From: Metabacillus arenae | GTDB lineage: Bacteria; Bacillota; Bacilli; Bacillales; Bacillaceae | Direction of reading: 5' to 3' | NCBI RefSeq assembly: GCF_014773385.1 | Contig: NZ_JACXAI010000023.1 | Location: 40,784-104,783, forward strand | Length of the DNA stretch: 64,000 nucleotides | Shown: one piece after another, positions 16,989 to 26,523 of the stretch | Numbering within the stretch: position 1 is the stretch's first letter | Layout: each line of letters begins with the position of its first letter | Position numbers and translations under genes: made by a program | The notes under the pieces: model-generated | The model's database searches: none | Told to the model about the DNA's origin: nothing | Seen by the model: the letters and a program-made list of their open reading frames with translations, nothing else

Positions 16989-17705
16989 ATGTCGGAAAAT
17001 GATAAGACGCTGATTTACCTCCATATTCCAAAAACAGGAGGGCAAACATTAAAAGCAACTATAAAAAGAAATTATCCAAAAGATAAGACTTGGAGATTTC
17101 ATAAAGACGGAAAAACGGCGGAATTGATAAGAAAGGCAGACCAGTATATTTGCCTAATCGGGCACAGAAATTTTGGAATACACCGTTATCTCAACAAACC
17201 ATATACGTATATTACAATGCTTCGAGACCCTATTGATCGTGTCATATCCATCTATTATTATTTGCTCCGAAGTCCAGGCCATAATCTATACGATAAAGTA
17301 AAAGATATAAGTTTTGAGGATTTTGTATTAGACGATAAATTTAGAAGGCAGACAGAAAATCTGCAAACGTTGTTCATTTCAGGGAAAAGTTCAAAAGAAC
17401 TATCAATAGCAAAACATAATCTAAAAAACTATTTTTCTGTCGTAGGGATCATGGAAAGATTTGATGAATCTTTATTCCTTATGAGTCAAGAATTTGGATG
17501 GAAAAACATTAACTACAAAAAGAAAAATGTAACGAAAAACCGTCCGGCAAAAGAGGATTTTTCAGAAAAAATTATTGACAAATTAAAGGAAAAAAATGAA
17601 TTAGATATTGAACTATATGAATATGGAAAAGAACTCTTCGAAGAAAAATTAAAAACTTTACCTGAATCAACTAAGCAAAAGATGAATGATTATTTGCAAA
17701 GATAA
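16989..17705 (+). CDS. Sulfotransferase family protein 3
   Basis: This 238-residue paralogue of sulfotransferase 2 has the loop IYLHIPKTGGQTLKATI at the N-terminus, YITMLRDPIDRVISIYYYL in the middle, ENLQTLFISGKS, and the C-terminal KNVTKNRPAKEDF followed by a helical NELDIELYEYGKELFEEK. The ATG follows taaggag at a good distance. It is separated from the previous gene by about 130 bases and precedes a GT2-like gene. Retention of the PAPS-binding lysine region and the RDP motif suggests it is active. The acceptor is unknown and may differ in regiochemistry from its paralogues. Confidence 0.85.
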   Translation: MSENDKTLIYLHIPKTGGQTLKATIKRNYPKDKTWRFHKDGKTAELIRKADQYICLIGHRNFGIHRYLNKPYTYITMLRDPIDRVISIYYYLLRSPGHNLYDKVKDISFEDFVLDDKFRRQTENLQTLFISGKSSKELSIAKHNLKNYFSVVGIMERFDESLFLMSQEFGWKNINYKKKNVTKNRPAKEDFSEKIIDKLKEKNELDIELYEYGKELFEEKLKTLPESTKQKMNDYLQR

Positions 17706-17901
17706 TAAAAAAATAAGTGTTGTGGAAATAATTATAAATAGAGCGATTGTTTAGATTATGATTCACCTTATCTAGTAAGGCTAGGAGAAAACTCATGGGA
17801 ATGCTAAATCCATGCAGAAGATTAATAGCTGTTTTATTATTCTCAAATACCTAATGGGAATTCGGGAGATTTTTTATTTTAAAAAGGAAGGGGTTAAGAA
17901 A

Positions 17902-18609
17902 ATGGTTTCTGTAGTCTGTAGTACAATACGACAAGAAATGTTAGAGAATGTATTTCAAAACTATGAAAGACAAGTTCAGAAAGAAAAAGAGCTTATCATT
18001 ATTTTAAACAGAAACAGTATGGATATTAGAAAATGGAGAAAAAGAGCGAAAAAGTCAAAAGGAGTAACAGTGTATCAATTACCGGAAAAAACGACTTTGG
18101 GTGAATGTTTAAATTACGGGATTGAAAAAGCAAAGTATGATTATATTGCAAAATTTGATGATGATGATTATTATGCGCCTAATTACCTTTTACATGCGTT
18201 GGATGCCTTAAAGCAAACGAATGCAGATGTAGTTGGAAAAAAGACTTTATACGTGTACGTGAAAAATTTGAAAACATTGGCAGTTTATAATCCGGGGAGA
18301 GAAAATAGGTTCTTAAAAAGCGGGATCATGCTGGGAGGTACATTGTTGTTTAAAAAGCAAATCACTGAAAAGGTAAAGTTCCCTCATAGAAATAGAGGAG
18401 AAGATAAAGTTTTTTTAAAACGGTGTAAAAATCTGGGGTTGAAACTATATTCAACCGATAAATGTAATTATGCATACTTGAAAACAGCAACACCAGGGCA
18501 TCATACATGGCGTATTACGACTGACAGGCTTCTTAAAAAATCTTCAATTGTTTGCAAAACAGACGACTATAAACCTCTCATTGAATGTACGAAATCAGAT
18601 AGTAAGTGA
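17902..18609 (+). CDS. GT2-like glycosyltransferase (GT-A fold)
   Basis: This 235-residue protein has a GT-A fold pattern: MVSVVCSTIRQEMLENVF at the N-terminus, GECLNYGIEKAKYDYIAKFD leading into the metal-binding DDDDYY, and a conserved GGTLLFKKQ then RGEDKVFLKRC near the C-terminus. ATG 17902 is preferred over an ATG at 17812 because ggaagggg precedes it and homologues start with the beta strand VSVV. It is cytoplasmic. Located between sulfotransferase genes, it likely extends the same surface glycan or glycosylates a crust protein. Similar proteins are annotated as family-2 glycosyltransferases; the donor is unknown. Confidence 0.8.
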   Translation: MVSVVCSTIRQEMLENVFQNYERQVQKEKELIIILNRNSMDIRKWRKRAKKSKGVTVYQLPEKTTLGECLNYGIEKAKYDYIAKFDDDDYYAPNYLLHALDALKQTNADVVGKKTLYVYVKNLKTLAVYNPGRENRFLKSGIMLGGTLLFKKQITEKVKFPHRNRGEDKVFLKRCKNLGLKLYSTDKCNYAYLKTATPGHHTWRITTDRLLKKSSIVCKTDDYKPLIECTKSDSK

Positions 18610-18687
18610 TGGATTACCTCGATTAGATCGATAAGTACTTTTTTCTACTCAAGGGTGTCAGGCACAAGATTAAATCTAATAATCATT

Positions 18688-18737
18688 AAAAAGAGCTGAT
18701 TCTAAGGAATATGTTCACCTTTCGGAAAGCTCTTTTT
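18688..18737. terminator. Bidirectional terminator between convergent genes
   Basis: AAAGAGCT and AGCTCTTTTT (arms about 18688-18697 and 18728-18737) form a long-loop hairpin with A-run on one side and T-run on the other, suitable for both the plus-strand GT gene and the minus-strand sulfotransferase gene. Confidence 0.6.
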
Positions 18738-18759
18738 ATTATATTCTACAAATTAGATT

Positions 18760-19470
18760 TCATTTTAGAGAATTAATTTTTTGTTCAAAGAGTTCTTTTG
18801 CAAATTGATAAAGTTCCATATCATACAAATTGTTTTTTTCAATTTGTACGATAATATCTTTAGAAATTTCCTTTTTTGTCAATCTGTTTTTTGTAACATT
18901 TACTTTTGTATAGTTAATATTGTCCCACCCCAATTCTTCTTTCATTAATACAATAGATTCTTCAAATCTCTCCGTTAAACCGGCGACAAGAAAATGATTT
19001 TTTAGGTTATTTTTTGCCTTTTTAAGATCTTCCTCTGAAAGGGACTTCCCGAATTTTTCACCTAAAATATAGTGTGTCTGTAAATTTGTAGTCGAGGGAT
19101 TATTTTGATATTCTTCTAAACTCATTTTTACAACTTCAGCATGTAATTTATGAGTAGGTATACTTTGAATAAAATAATATTCAGATAATACTCGGTCAAC
19201 CGGGTCCCTTAACATCGTTACATACCTGGCCTGCCGATCAAAAAATTGATGAACCCCAAATGGCATATGCCCTTGTATACAATCAATTCTCTTTTTTGAT
19301 AAATTTCTTAGTACATGTTTTAGTACCCTTCTCTCAACATACACATTTACTGATTTTCTTTTCCCATAATTCTTCGTGATAATATTTTTTAATGTTGTTC
19401 CACCCGTTTTTGGCATGTGAAGATGGATTAACAGTGGTTCCTCCTTAAAAGGTCGAATTTTAATTACCAC
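18760..19470 (-). CDS. Sulfotransferase family protein 4
   Basis: This 236-residue paralogue of sulfotransferases 2 and 3 is on the opposite strand. It has IHLHMPKTGGTTLKNIITKN at the N-terminus, YVTMLRDPVDRVLSEYYFI in the middle, TNLQTHYILGE, and NVTKNRLTKKEIS near the end. The GTG at 19470 is preferred over the ATG at 19503 because ggag lies 9 bases upstream of it and the resulting length matches the 238-residue paralogue. It is convergent with the GT2-like gene and ends at a shared terminator. As a separate transcription unit it may be timed differently from the other sulfotransferases. Confidence 0.83.
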   Translation of the reverse strand: MVIKIRPFKEEPLLIHLHMPKTGGTTLKNIITKNYGKRKSVNVYVERRVLKHVLRNLSKKRIDCIQGHMPFGVHQFFDRQARYVTMLRDPVDRVLSEYYFIQSIPTHKLHAEVVKMSLEEYQNNPSTTNLQTHYILGEKFGKSLSEEDLKKAKNNLKNHFLVAGLTERFEESIVLMKEELGWDNINYTKVNVTKNRLTKKEISKDIIVQIEKNNLYDMELYQFAKELFEQKINSLK

Positions 19471-19798
19471 TATTTTCAGCTCCAATATGAAAGTCTGCTT
19501 CATAACTATTTTATTATGGGAGGGATTGTATCAGTCCTGTTCCTTAATTTCCATATTCATGTTCCACGATAAAACAGTCGAGCTTCAAAAGTCAGTCATA
19601 CAGGTAAAATGAAAAATTTCTAAATAGGTGAAAATGGCTACGTTTTTTCTTGGTAACCATAAATGATTTTCTTGTGCATAAAATGAAGCAATCAGGTGGT
19701 ATTTTGCGTACCGTTTAGAAGGAGGCGAGAAGTTGATCGAAGGGATTGGAGGTAAAACAACTATTTAAGAATCATATTGAAATATGGAGGTGTTAAAA

Positions 19799-20470
19799 AT
19801 GGCAGTATTTTTACAAGGAAGTAAGGTAGATTTGAGAGTACCAAATGTGGAAGATGATGTGATAAATGGTGACTGGTATGCATGGTTCAATGATGATGAA
19901 GTGACGAAATATCTCCATCAAGGCGTATATCCTAATACTCGCCAGAATCAAATAAATTATGTAACAAGTGCATTAGACAGAAAAGATTGGATTATGTTAG
20001 CTATCATTGATAAAAAAACAGGTGAAATGTGTGGAGTTGTTACATTAAAAGAGATTGATTTAGTTAACAGAGTAGCGTTTATTTCGATCGTAATGGCAAA
20101 TAAAATTTATACTCCGGGGGCCCCTTTTGAGGCAATGGCTTTGATGACTGAATACGGTTTCCAAAAATTAAATCTAAATAGAATAGAAGCTGGACAAAAC
20201 GAAGGATTGTGGCAATGGATCAATCAGTTAACATTGCTTGGGTACAAGATCGAAGGGTTTATGAGACAGCCATTTATTAGATACGGAAAAAAACAGGATG
20301 CAATTAGAATGGCGATCTTATCAGAGGAATTTTACACCATTTTAGAAGCAAGAAAAGGAAAATATGTAACAGACGATCTTATAAAGCTACTAAAGCAAAG
20401 GAAGACTACGAATCTAATAGAAGAGTTTAAAAGTTTAATTGGAAAATTTTACGATGAACATTATAATTGA
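19799..20470 (+). CDS. GNAT-family N-acetyltransferase, possible PseH
   Basis: This 223-residue protein has a GNAT/RimJ-RimL-like pattern: an N-terminal strand (VDLRVPNVEDD), a core with MCGVVTLKEIDLVNRVAFIS, the acetyl-CoA-binding region around PFEAMALMTEYGFQKLNLNR, and EGFMRQPFIRYGKKQDAIRM. The C-terminal 45 residues are an extra helical extension. ATG 19799 is chosen because ggaggtg at 19786-19792 is its ribosome site. It lies 2.5 kb before the pseudaminic-acid genes. Since no other GNAT exists in that operon, it is a candidate for the 4-N-acetylation step (PseH), but the similarity is general and this is inference. Confidence 0.7.
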   Translation: MAVFLQGSKVDLRVPNVEDDVINGDWYAWFNDDEVTKYLHQGVYPNTRQNQINYVTSALDRKDWIMLAIIDKKTGEMCGVVTLKEIDLVNRVAFISIVMANKIYTPGAPFEAMALMTEYGFQKLNLNRIEAGQNEGLWQWINQLTLLGYKIEGFMRQPFIRYGKKQDAIRMAILSEEFYTILEARKGKYVTDDLIKLLKQRKTTNLIEEFKSLIGKFYDEHYN

Positions 20471-20895
20471 TCCTTTTACTACTTTCAAACGTGAATTAAG
20501 GCTCACAGATTTTTCCCCTAATAAATTAAGTTTAAAACAGCTTTATTGGCAAATATTTCAGGTTTCTACTATGCTTTTTTAATGCGTCTTCGCGGCTTCT
20601 GTTCCCGAAAGTCGCATTTTTTCATTTTATCAGCTAAGAAATTTTAAGTAAATTAAAGTATTAACGTGGTAAAGAATGTTATCGTTGTTCAGCTCCAGCG
20701 CCTTAACCCGCCTGAGGTCACAAGGCGAGCCTTAGGTTGGACAAGGCTCTCTGAGCTTTTCTTATTCCCCTGAAAACTGTCTTCCGATTGGGAATTTTCC
20801 ACTAATGCCTGTGTTCCAACTTCTTTATGAAATAAATATAATGAGTTATTAAGATATGATATTTTCGAATATTAGAATAAGAAAGGGTGTCTTTT
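20471..20895. other. Intergenic region with dispersed repeat copy
   Basis: No gene is seen. It contains a CGGC-poor hairpin near 20570-20625 (gcgtcttcgcggcttctgtt onward) and a copy of a dispersed repeat at about 20690-20822. Confidence 0.4.
20690..20822. repeat. Dispersed intergenic repeat, copy A
   Basis: This sequence begins tcagctccagcgcc, contains gaggtcacaagg, and ends with attttccactaatgcc then ttccaactt. It resembles the stretch at 56281-56410, which has ttccaggcgc, gaggtcataag, aattccactaatgcc and ttccaagtt in the same order. The similarity is partial and judged by eye. Confidence 0.4.
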
Positions 20896-22137
20896 TTGTC
20901 TGAAAAATGGCTTTACTTACCTATGCAAGTCATTACAAGGGAGTTGGATGCGAAATTACTCTTAACCTATTATGCAATTAAACAAAACTACAGTGTAGTT
21001 ATTGGAAAGCAAAAAAAGTTATATGAAAATGCAGAATCCCTGCCTAAAGGCATCTTTTTATTTAAGGGAAACTCAGGCGGCGGAAATGCCAAAAAATATA
21101 AGCCAATTGTAAAAGAATTAGGTCATGCAGCTGTTGAATTGGATGAAGAAGCCTTGTTCTTAGAGGAAGATCGATATTTAAGTAAAAGAACGGATGAAGT
21201 GTGTAATAAAGTGCTAGATCAAGTATATTGTTGGGGAAAATCACAAAGGGATTCTCTTATAAAAGCCTATCCTCATTATAAAGACAAATTTCATTTAACT
21301 GGACATCCCCGATTTGATTTACTAAAGAAAAAGTTTCGCAGCCTGCACAGTAATGAAGTCGAAAAGATAAAAAAACAATATGGAGATTATATTTTAGTTA
21401 ATACTAGGTTCGCAAGTTATAATCGAAAGGGTGGTTTTGGGGTCGGTAAGGATGATATGAAGAAGCTTTATGAACACTTTATTAAAATGGTTAAAGAATT
21501 AAGCAGGAAATATCCAAAGCTCAATATTGTAGTCCGCCCGCATCCAGCTGAAAATGGCGATAGTTATCGAAAAGAACTAACAAATTGTCATAATGTATTT
21601 GTTACTCATGAAGGGGGCGTCGTAAAGTGGATTTTGGCTTCAAAATTAGTCATACACAATGGTTGTACGACAGGGATTGAAGCCATGTTACTAGACAAAC
21701 CAGTTTTATCCTATATTCCATTTACCTCTGAAGAAGTTGATGAATATTTACCAAATGAAGTAAGTTATAAGGCTTTTACAGTAAAAGAAATATTTTCATA
21801 CATCGATTCCTTATCTAAAGAAGATTCAGAAGAAAAGCAAAGTATTAAGGGACGAAAAGAAATTCTATCTTATTACTACTCAGCGATGGACGAAAACTAT
21901 GCCTATAAAAACATTCTCCGTTTATTAAATAAGATTAGTTTTAAGAGTGAAAGCTCCTCAGAAAATGAATTTTTACAAAATAAACCTTTAAGACAAAAAG
22001 GTCCAAAACATCTAGAGATGAAAGAAAATGAAATTATCGCTTTTTTAAATAAAATGAGAAAGCTAGATAAAATGGAAAGTGAAATAATGGTGAATAAATT
22101 AGCTTTTAATCTATATGAAATTAAGTCTGCCCGATAA
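20896..22137 (+). CDS. Surface carbohydrate biosynthesis protein (putative GT-B transferase)
   Basis: This 413-residue protein resembles the surface carbohydrate biosynthesis family often found beside nonulosonic-acid genes. Motifs include KFHLTGHPRFDLLKKKF, YILVNTRFASY, VVRPHPAENGDSYRKEL, VTHEGGVVKWILASK and HNGCTTGIEAMLLDKPVLSY. The last motifs are reminiscent of CMP-sugar- or CDP-glycerol-dependent GT-B transferases. TTG 20896 is preferred to GTG 20887 because gaaaggg lies 8 bases upstream. It is the last gene before pseB and in the same direction, so a role in transferring the pseudaminic-type sugar is a reasonable but untested guess. The C-terminal 80 residues are charged and helical. 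Confidence 0.7.
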   Translation: MSEKWLYLPMQVITRELDAKLLLTYYAIKQNYSVVIGKQKKLYENAESLPKGIFLFKGNSGGGNAKKYKPIVKELGHAAVELDEEALFLEEDRYLSKRTDEVCNKVLDQVYCWGKSQRDSLIKAYPHYKDKFHLTGHPRFDLLKKKFRSLHSNEVEKIKKQYGDYILVNTRFASYNRKGGFGVGKDDMKKLYEHFIKMVKELSRKYPKLNIVVRPHPAENGDSYRKELTNCHNVFVTHEGGVVKWILASKLVIHNGCTTGIEAMLLDKPVLSYIPFTSEEVDEYLPNEVSYKAFTVKEIFSYIDSLSKEDSEEKQSIKGRKEILSYYYSAMDENYAYKNILRLLNKISFKSESSSENEFLQNKPLRQKGPKHLEMKENEIIAFLNKMRKLDKMESEIMVNKLAFNLYEIKSAR

Positions 22138-22281
22138 TTAAACTGAAGTAATCTTCATAACAAAATAGAAGGAAAAAGTAATAATTCATCTATTATTTAA
22201 ACCTCAATCAATAAATATTCCAACAAAGAGTCTCCCTACTAAATGAATCTAAATGCAAACTTTCTACAGAAAGAAGGATAT

Positions 22282-23289
22282 ATGGTGTTCTTTAAAGATA
22301 AAAAAATTTTGATCATCGGAGGAACGGGGACAATTGGTCAAAGCTTGCTTAACCATATTCTATTGGACCAGCCACAGGTTGTAAGGATATTTAGCCGGGA
22401 TGAGTATAAACAATATCAACTGCAAAATAACCTTGGAAATAGAAAGGATCTTCGTTTTTTAATCGGTGATGTTCGTGATTATGATCGTGTATTTAGCGCT
22501 ATGCAGGATATTGATTACGTTTTTCATGTTGCTGCGATGAAGCATGTTCCAGCTTGTGAATATAACCCTTATGAAGCTGTGCAAACAAATATTAATGGGA
22601 CTTATAATGTCATCAAAGCTGCGATAGCTCAAGGGGTATCAAAAGTAGTATTTACAAGTTCTGATAAAGCGATATCACCAACAAATACGTATGGTGCAAC
22701 GAAGCTTACCGCTGAAAGGTTGATTTCAGCTGGTCAATATAGTAAAGGCCGTGAAAAAACAACATTTGCTAGTGTGCGCTTCGGAAATGTAATGGGTTCA
22801 AGAGGATCTGTTATCCCATTATTTATTAAACAGATTCAAGACAATAAAAGAATTACAGTAACTGACCTAAAGATGACTCGGTTTATGATGACATTAAGAC
22901 AGGCGACAACACTTACTATTAAGGCTCTTCAACAATCAAAAGGCGGAGAAGTCTTTGTGTTAAAGATGCCAGTCATTCGGTTGGACGATTTAGTCGCAGT
23001 TGTCATAGAAGAAGCCTGTAAAAAATATAAATTAATTGGTGATGAAATTACAATTGAAGAAATCGGCTTAAGACAGGGAGAAAAAATGTATGAGGAATTA
23101 ATGACTTATGATGAATCAATGTTGGCATGGGAGTTGTCTGATATGTATATTATACCAGGAGTTCATGGAAGGCAAGAAACATATTCAAACGCAACCAAGC
23201 CAAAGTACGGAACCTATAGTTCAGAAAGTCAATCTCCTATTTCCATCGAAATGCTTCGTGAGTTAATCTTAGGTGAACACCTTATATAG
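22282..23289 (+). CDS. pseB: UDP-GlcNAc 4,6-dehydratase (PseB-like)
   Basis: This 335-residue SDR-type nucleotide-sugar dehydratase carries out the first step of pseudaminic acid synthesis: UDP-GlcNAc to the 4-keto-6-deoxy sugar, with C5 inversion in true PseB. The NAD(P) site GGTGTIGQ is near the N-terminus. The family motif AAMKHVPACEYNPYEAV and the catalytic TSSDKAISPTNTYGATK (modified Tyr-x3-Lys) follow. ATG 22282 is chosen because aagaagga precedes it and it matches the family length; an ATG at 22243 adds a poor extension. It opens the long co-directional operon. LegB-type activity cannot be fully excluded, but PseC and PseG downstream favour Pse. Confidence 0.88.
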   Translation: MVFFKDKKILIIGGTGTIGQSLLNHILLDQPQVVRIFSRDEYKQYQLQNNLGNRKDLRFLIGDVRDYDRVFSAMQDIDYVFHVAAMKHVPACEYNPYEAVQTNINGTYNVIKAAIAQGVSKVVFTSSDKAISPTNTYGATKLTAERLISAGQYSKGREKTTFASVRFGNVMGSRGSVIPLFIKQIQDNKRITVTDLKMTRFMMTLRQATTLTIKALQQSKGGEVFVLKMPVIRLDDLVAVVIEEACKKYKLIGDEITIEEIGLRQGEKMYEELMTYDESMLAWELSDMYIIPGVHGRQETYSNATKPKYGTYSSESQSPISIEMLRELILGEHLI

Positions 23290-23305
23290 GATAGGGGGAG
23301 TCTAA

Positions 23306-24253
23306 TTGAAAGTCCTTGTCACAGGTGGTGCTGGGTTTATAGGCAGATGGGTTGTTAAACAATTGCTAAAAGATGGTCATCATGTTTGGGTACTGGATGA
23401 TCTTTCAAACGGAAGTAAAGAAAACTTGGACGAATTTCTAAACCATAAAAGCTTGATGGAGTTCGTTAAAGGAGACATTAAAGACGTCAACCTGCTCGAA
23501 TCGTTATTTTTAAATGAATTTGACCTCTGTTACCACTTAGGCGCAAGTATCAATGTGCAAGATAGTATCGATAATCCTAAAACGACTTTTGACAATGATA
23601 CGATTGGTACCTTTCATGTTTTGGAAAAGAGTAAAAAGCACAATGTAAAATTGGTGTTTATGAGTACCTGTATGGTATATGATCGTGCAGCGAGTCCTAG
23701 TGGAATTAAGGAAACAGACCCAGTAAAGCCAGCTTCTCCATATGCAGGTGCAAAAATTGCCGCTGAAAATATGGTCTTGTCCTATTATTATGCATATGAT
23801 CTTCCTACCGTTATTATTCGGCCATTTAATACGTACGGTCCCTATCAAAAAACGGGAGGGGAAGGTGGAGTTGTTGCCATCTTTATAAAAAATATGCTCG
23901 ATGGTAAACCTCTTCAAATATATGGTGATGGAACGCAAACTCGTGACCTTCTTTATGTCGAGGATTGTGCACGATTTGTTGTGCAAACAGGATATTCCGA
24001 TCAAGCAAATGGCGAAATAATAAATGCAGGTTTAGGAAGGGATATCTCAATCAATGAATTAGCGAAACTGATTGTTCAAGATGATTCAAGGATTGTTCAT
24101 GTGGAACATATTCACCCTCAAAGCGAAATACCAAAATTATTATGTAACTATGAAAAAGCGAAAAAATTATTGAATTGGGAACCTCAAGTGAGTTTAGAAG
24201 AAGGAATGAAAAGAACGGAAGAATGGATAAAAACATCGAATTACTTTAAGTAA
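23306..24253 (+). CDS. NAD-dependent epimerase/dehydratase
   Basis: This 315-residue extended SDR protein has the N-terminal NAD site VTGGAGFIGRWVVKQLL, CYHLGASINVQDSIDNP, STCMVYD, and the catalytic SPYAGAKIAAE (Tyr-x3-Lys). The C-terminus includes NTYGPYQ and GDGTQTRDLLYVEDCARF, typical of UDP-glucose 4-epimerase-like and related sugar epimerases. TTG 23306 follows aggggga. It is not part of the canonical PseB-C-H-G-I-F set, so it either prepares another sugar for the glycan or modifies an intermediate. The exact substrate cannot be read. Spacing to neighbours (16-17 bases each side) shows it belongs to the operon. Confidence 0.85.
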   Translation: MKVLVTGGAGFIGRWVVKQLLKDGHHVWVLDDLSNGSKENLDEFLNHKSLMEFVKGDIKDVNLLESLFLNEFDLCYHLGASINVQDSIDNPKTTFDNDTIGTFHVLEKSKKHNVKLVFMSTCMVYDRAASPSGIKETDPVKPASPYAGAKIAAENMVLSYYYAYDLPTVIIRPFNTYGPYQKTGGEGGVVAIFIKNMLDGKPLQIYGDGTQTRDLLYVEDCARFVVQTGYSDQANGEIINAGLGRDISINELAKLIVQDDSRIVHVEHIHPQSEIPKLLCNYEKAKKLLNWEPQVSLEEGMKRTEEWIKTSNYFK

Positions 24254-24268
24254 GAGTAAGGGGTATAT

Positions 24269-25477
24269 ATGAACAATCAAATGAAATTAGCGATTCACGG
24301 CGGAAAACCGGTGAGAGATTCGTTTCTTTCTTATGGAAAACAGTGGATTGATGAACAGGACATCCAAGCAGTTACGGAAGTGTTAAGAGGAGATTACATT
24401 ACTACAGGACCGCAAGTTGGTAAATTTGAAGAGGCAATAGCGGAATATGTTGGTTCAAAGTATGCTGTTTCATTTGCAAATGGTACGGCCGCATTACACG
24501 GAGCCTGCTATGCTGCTGGAATTTCCACTAATGATCAAGTGATAACAACTCCCATGACCTTCGTGGCTAGTGCAAACTGTGTTCTTTATATGGGAGGAAT
24601 TCCTGTATTTGCAGATATTGACGCAAAAACTTATAATATCAACCCGCAAAAAATTGAAGAATTGATTACAGCTAACACAAAAGCCATCATTCCTGTTGAT
24701 TTTACAGGTCAACCTGCACAGCTGGATAGGATTATAAAAATTGCTAAAGAAAATAATTTAATTGTTATTGAGGATGCAGCTCATTCATTAGGCGCTAAAT
24801 ATAAAGGGAATAAAATTGGTTCAATCAGTGATATGACAATGTTCAGCTTCCACCCGGTTAAACATTTAACGACTGGAGAAGGTGGAATCATTACGACAAA
24901 CAATGAAGGTTTCTACAAAAAATTGCTTCAATTTCGTACACATGGGATTACCCGTGATCCAAGGCAATTAATGAAACAAGATGGACCATGGTACTATGAA
25001 ATGCAGTTTTTAGGATTTAACTATCGGATTACTGATTTTCAAGCAGCTCTAGGTATTAGTCAATTAAATAAACTAGACTTTTTTTTAGAAACACGAAAAA
25101 AATATGTAGAAATTTACAATAGCGCTTTTCGAGATCTTCAAGAAATAAATGTTCCATTTCAGGAAGTTCATTCTGATTCGAGCTGGCATTTATATATCAT
25201 TCGCTTAAACCTGGAAATGTTAAATGGGAACCGAAAACAAATTTACGAAGCTCTTTTAAAAGAAAATATAGGGGTAAATGTACACTATATACCAGTGCAT
25301 CTGCAGCCATATTATAAACAACTAGGCTATAAAAAGGGGATTTGCCCAGAGGCTGAAAAATTATACGAAGAAATCATCACTCTTCCTTTATTCCCAGCAA
25401 TGGAGGAAGCGGATGTTCATGATGTGATAAGGGCAGTAAGGAAGGTTATCCATCATTATTCAAAGAAAAAGACTTAG
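24269..25477 (+). CDS. pseC: UDP-4-amino-4,6-dideoxy-AltNAc aminotransferase (PseC)
   Basis: This 402-residue PLP enzyme of the DegT/DnrJ/EryC1/StrS family has the PseC-like N-terminus SYGKQWIDEQDIQAVTEVLR, then TTGPQVGKFEEAIAEYVGSK and AVSFANGTAALHGA. The PLP lysine is in FSFHPVKHLTTGEGG. It would transaminate the PseB product to the 4-amino sugar. ATG 24269 has a purine-rich aaggggtat upstream. It lies third in the operon. Some members of this family act on legionaminic intermediates; the N-terminal motif and the presence of PseG argue for PseC. Confidence 0.88.
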   Translation: MNNQMKLAIHGGKPVRDSFLSYGKQWIDEQDIQAVTEVLRGDYITTGPQVGKFEEAIAEYVGSKYAVSFANGTAALHGACYAAGISTNDQVITTPMTFVASANCVLYMGGIPVFADIDAKTYNINPQKIEELITANTKAIIPVDFTGQPAQLDRIIKIAKENNLIVIEDAAHSLGAKYKGNKIGSISDMTMFSFHPVKHLTTGEGGIITTNNEGFYKKLLQFRTHGITRDPRQLMKQDGPWYYEMQFLGFNYRITDFQAALGISQLNKLDFFLETRKKYVEIYNSAFRDLQEINVPFQEVHSDSSWHLYIIRLNLEMLNGNRKQIYEALLKENIGVNVHYIPVHLQPYYKQLGYKKGICPEAEKLYEEIITLPLFPAMEEADVHDVIRAVRKVIHHYSKKKT

Positions 25478-25536
25478 TTTATCACTTCCTTCAATCATCC
25501 ACCCATAACCTAATTAAAAGGGAGATGGATAATCAT

Positions 25537-26463
25537 TTGAAAAATAACATTTCTAAATTAATCATGGGAACAGCTCAATTAGGACAGAAATATGGAATTG
25601 CAAATAAAACGGGTAAGCCTAATAAAAAAGATGCGTTAGACATGATTCATTATGCTGTCTCAAAAGGAATCGCTTCATTTGATACAGCGCCAGAATACGG
25701 AGAAAGTGAAAGCTTACTAGGTGAATTTATAAGTAGTCAAGAAGCTTTAAAGAGAAAAATACCAAGGATCATAACAAAAATCCCCTCAGTTCATTTCAAT
25801 AACAACCCTGCACCTAACGATATTCTTACCTATGTAAAACATATGGTGACAACTTCATTAAATAAATTAAATATCCACGCTATTGATGTCTGTTTATTAC
25901 ACAATCCGGGTGATATGACTTCTTATAATGGAAAAGCAGTTGAGAGTTTAGTCAATTTAAAAAATGAAGGATTGATTAAGAAAATCGGTGTATCTATTTA
26001 TCACCCAGATGAAGTAAAACAAGTCATTTCCCTTGATTCCTTTGATGTAGTGCAAATACCAATGAATATATTAGATCATCGTTTGATTAATTCCGGGTTA
26101 TTAATGGAATTAGCAAATCATGAGATGGACATATATGCAAGAAGCGTTTATCTCCAAGGATTACTTTTTTTAGATCCTGAAGATGTACCACAGAATCTAA
26201 TAAAAACAGCAAAAGAACCTTTAGAGAAGCTTAAAAAATTATCTGTAGAAACACGATTAAGTCCTTCAGAATTATCTATGCTTTTTGTAAGGGATATGCC
26301 TGAAGTTAACAACATATTGATTGGCTGTGAAACAAAAAAACAAGTAGAAAGCAATCTCAAATTAATGGCCATTCCAAAGTTAAGCGACGATATTGTAAAA
26401 CAAATCCGCTTTCTGTTTAAAGATGTATCAGAGGAATTAGTTAATCCAAAAATGTGGATTTAG
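25537..26463 (+). CDS. Aldo/keto reductase
   Basis: This 308-residue protein is an aldo/keto reductase TIM barrel. It has the N-terminal LIMGTAQLGQKYGIAN, the catalytic Asp/Tyr in SFDTAPEYGESESLLG, the Lys in IITKIPS and the His in VCLLHNPGDM. The NADPH-binding C-terminus contains NNILIGCETKKQVESNL. TTG 25537 is preferred because gggagatgg is well spaced from it; ATG 25525 is an alternative. Such reductases occur in several bacterial nonulosonate clusters, where they may make a reduced acyl or sugar precursor. In this operon it sits between PseC and PseF, but its substrate is unknown. Confidence 0.82.
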   Translation: MKNNISKLIMGTAQLGQKYGIANKTGKPNKKDALDMIHYAVSKGIASFDTAPEYGESESLLGEFISSQEALKRKIPRIITKIPSVHFNNNPAPNDILTYVKHMVTTSLNKLNIHAIDVCLLHNPGDMTSYNGKAVESLVNLKNEGLIKKIGVSIYHPDEVKQVISLDSFDVVQIPMNILDHRLINSGLLMELANHEMDIYARSVYLQGLLFLDPEDVPQNLIKTAKEPLEKLKKLSVETRLSPSELSMLFVRDMPEVNNILIGCETKKQVESNLKLMAIPKLSDDIVKQIRFLFKDVSEELVNPKMWI

Positions 26464-26523
26464 GCGAAATGCTTAAGGAAGCAGCATAAAAATATTTAGA
26501 CATAGTAAAGGAGATTTATATAA

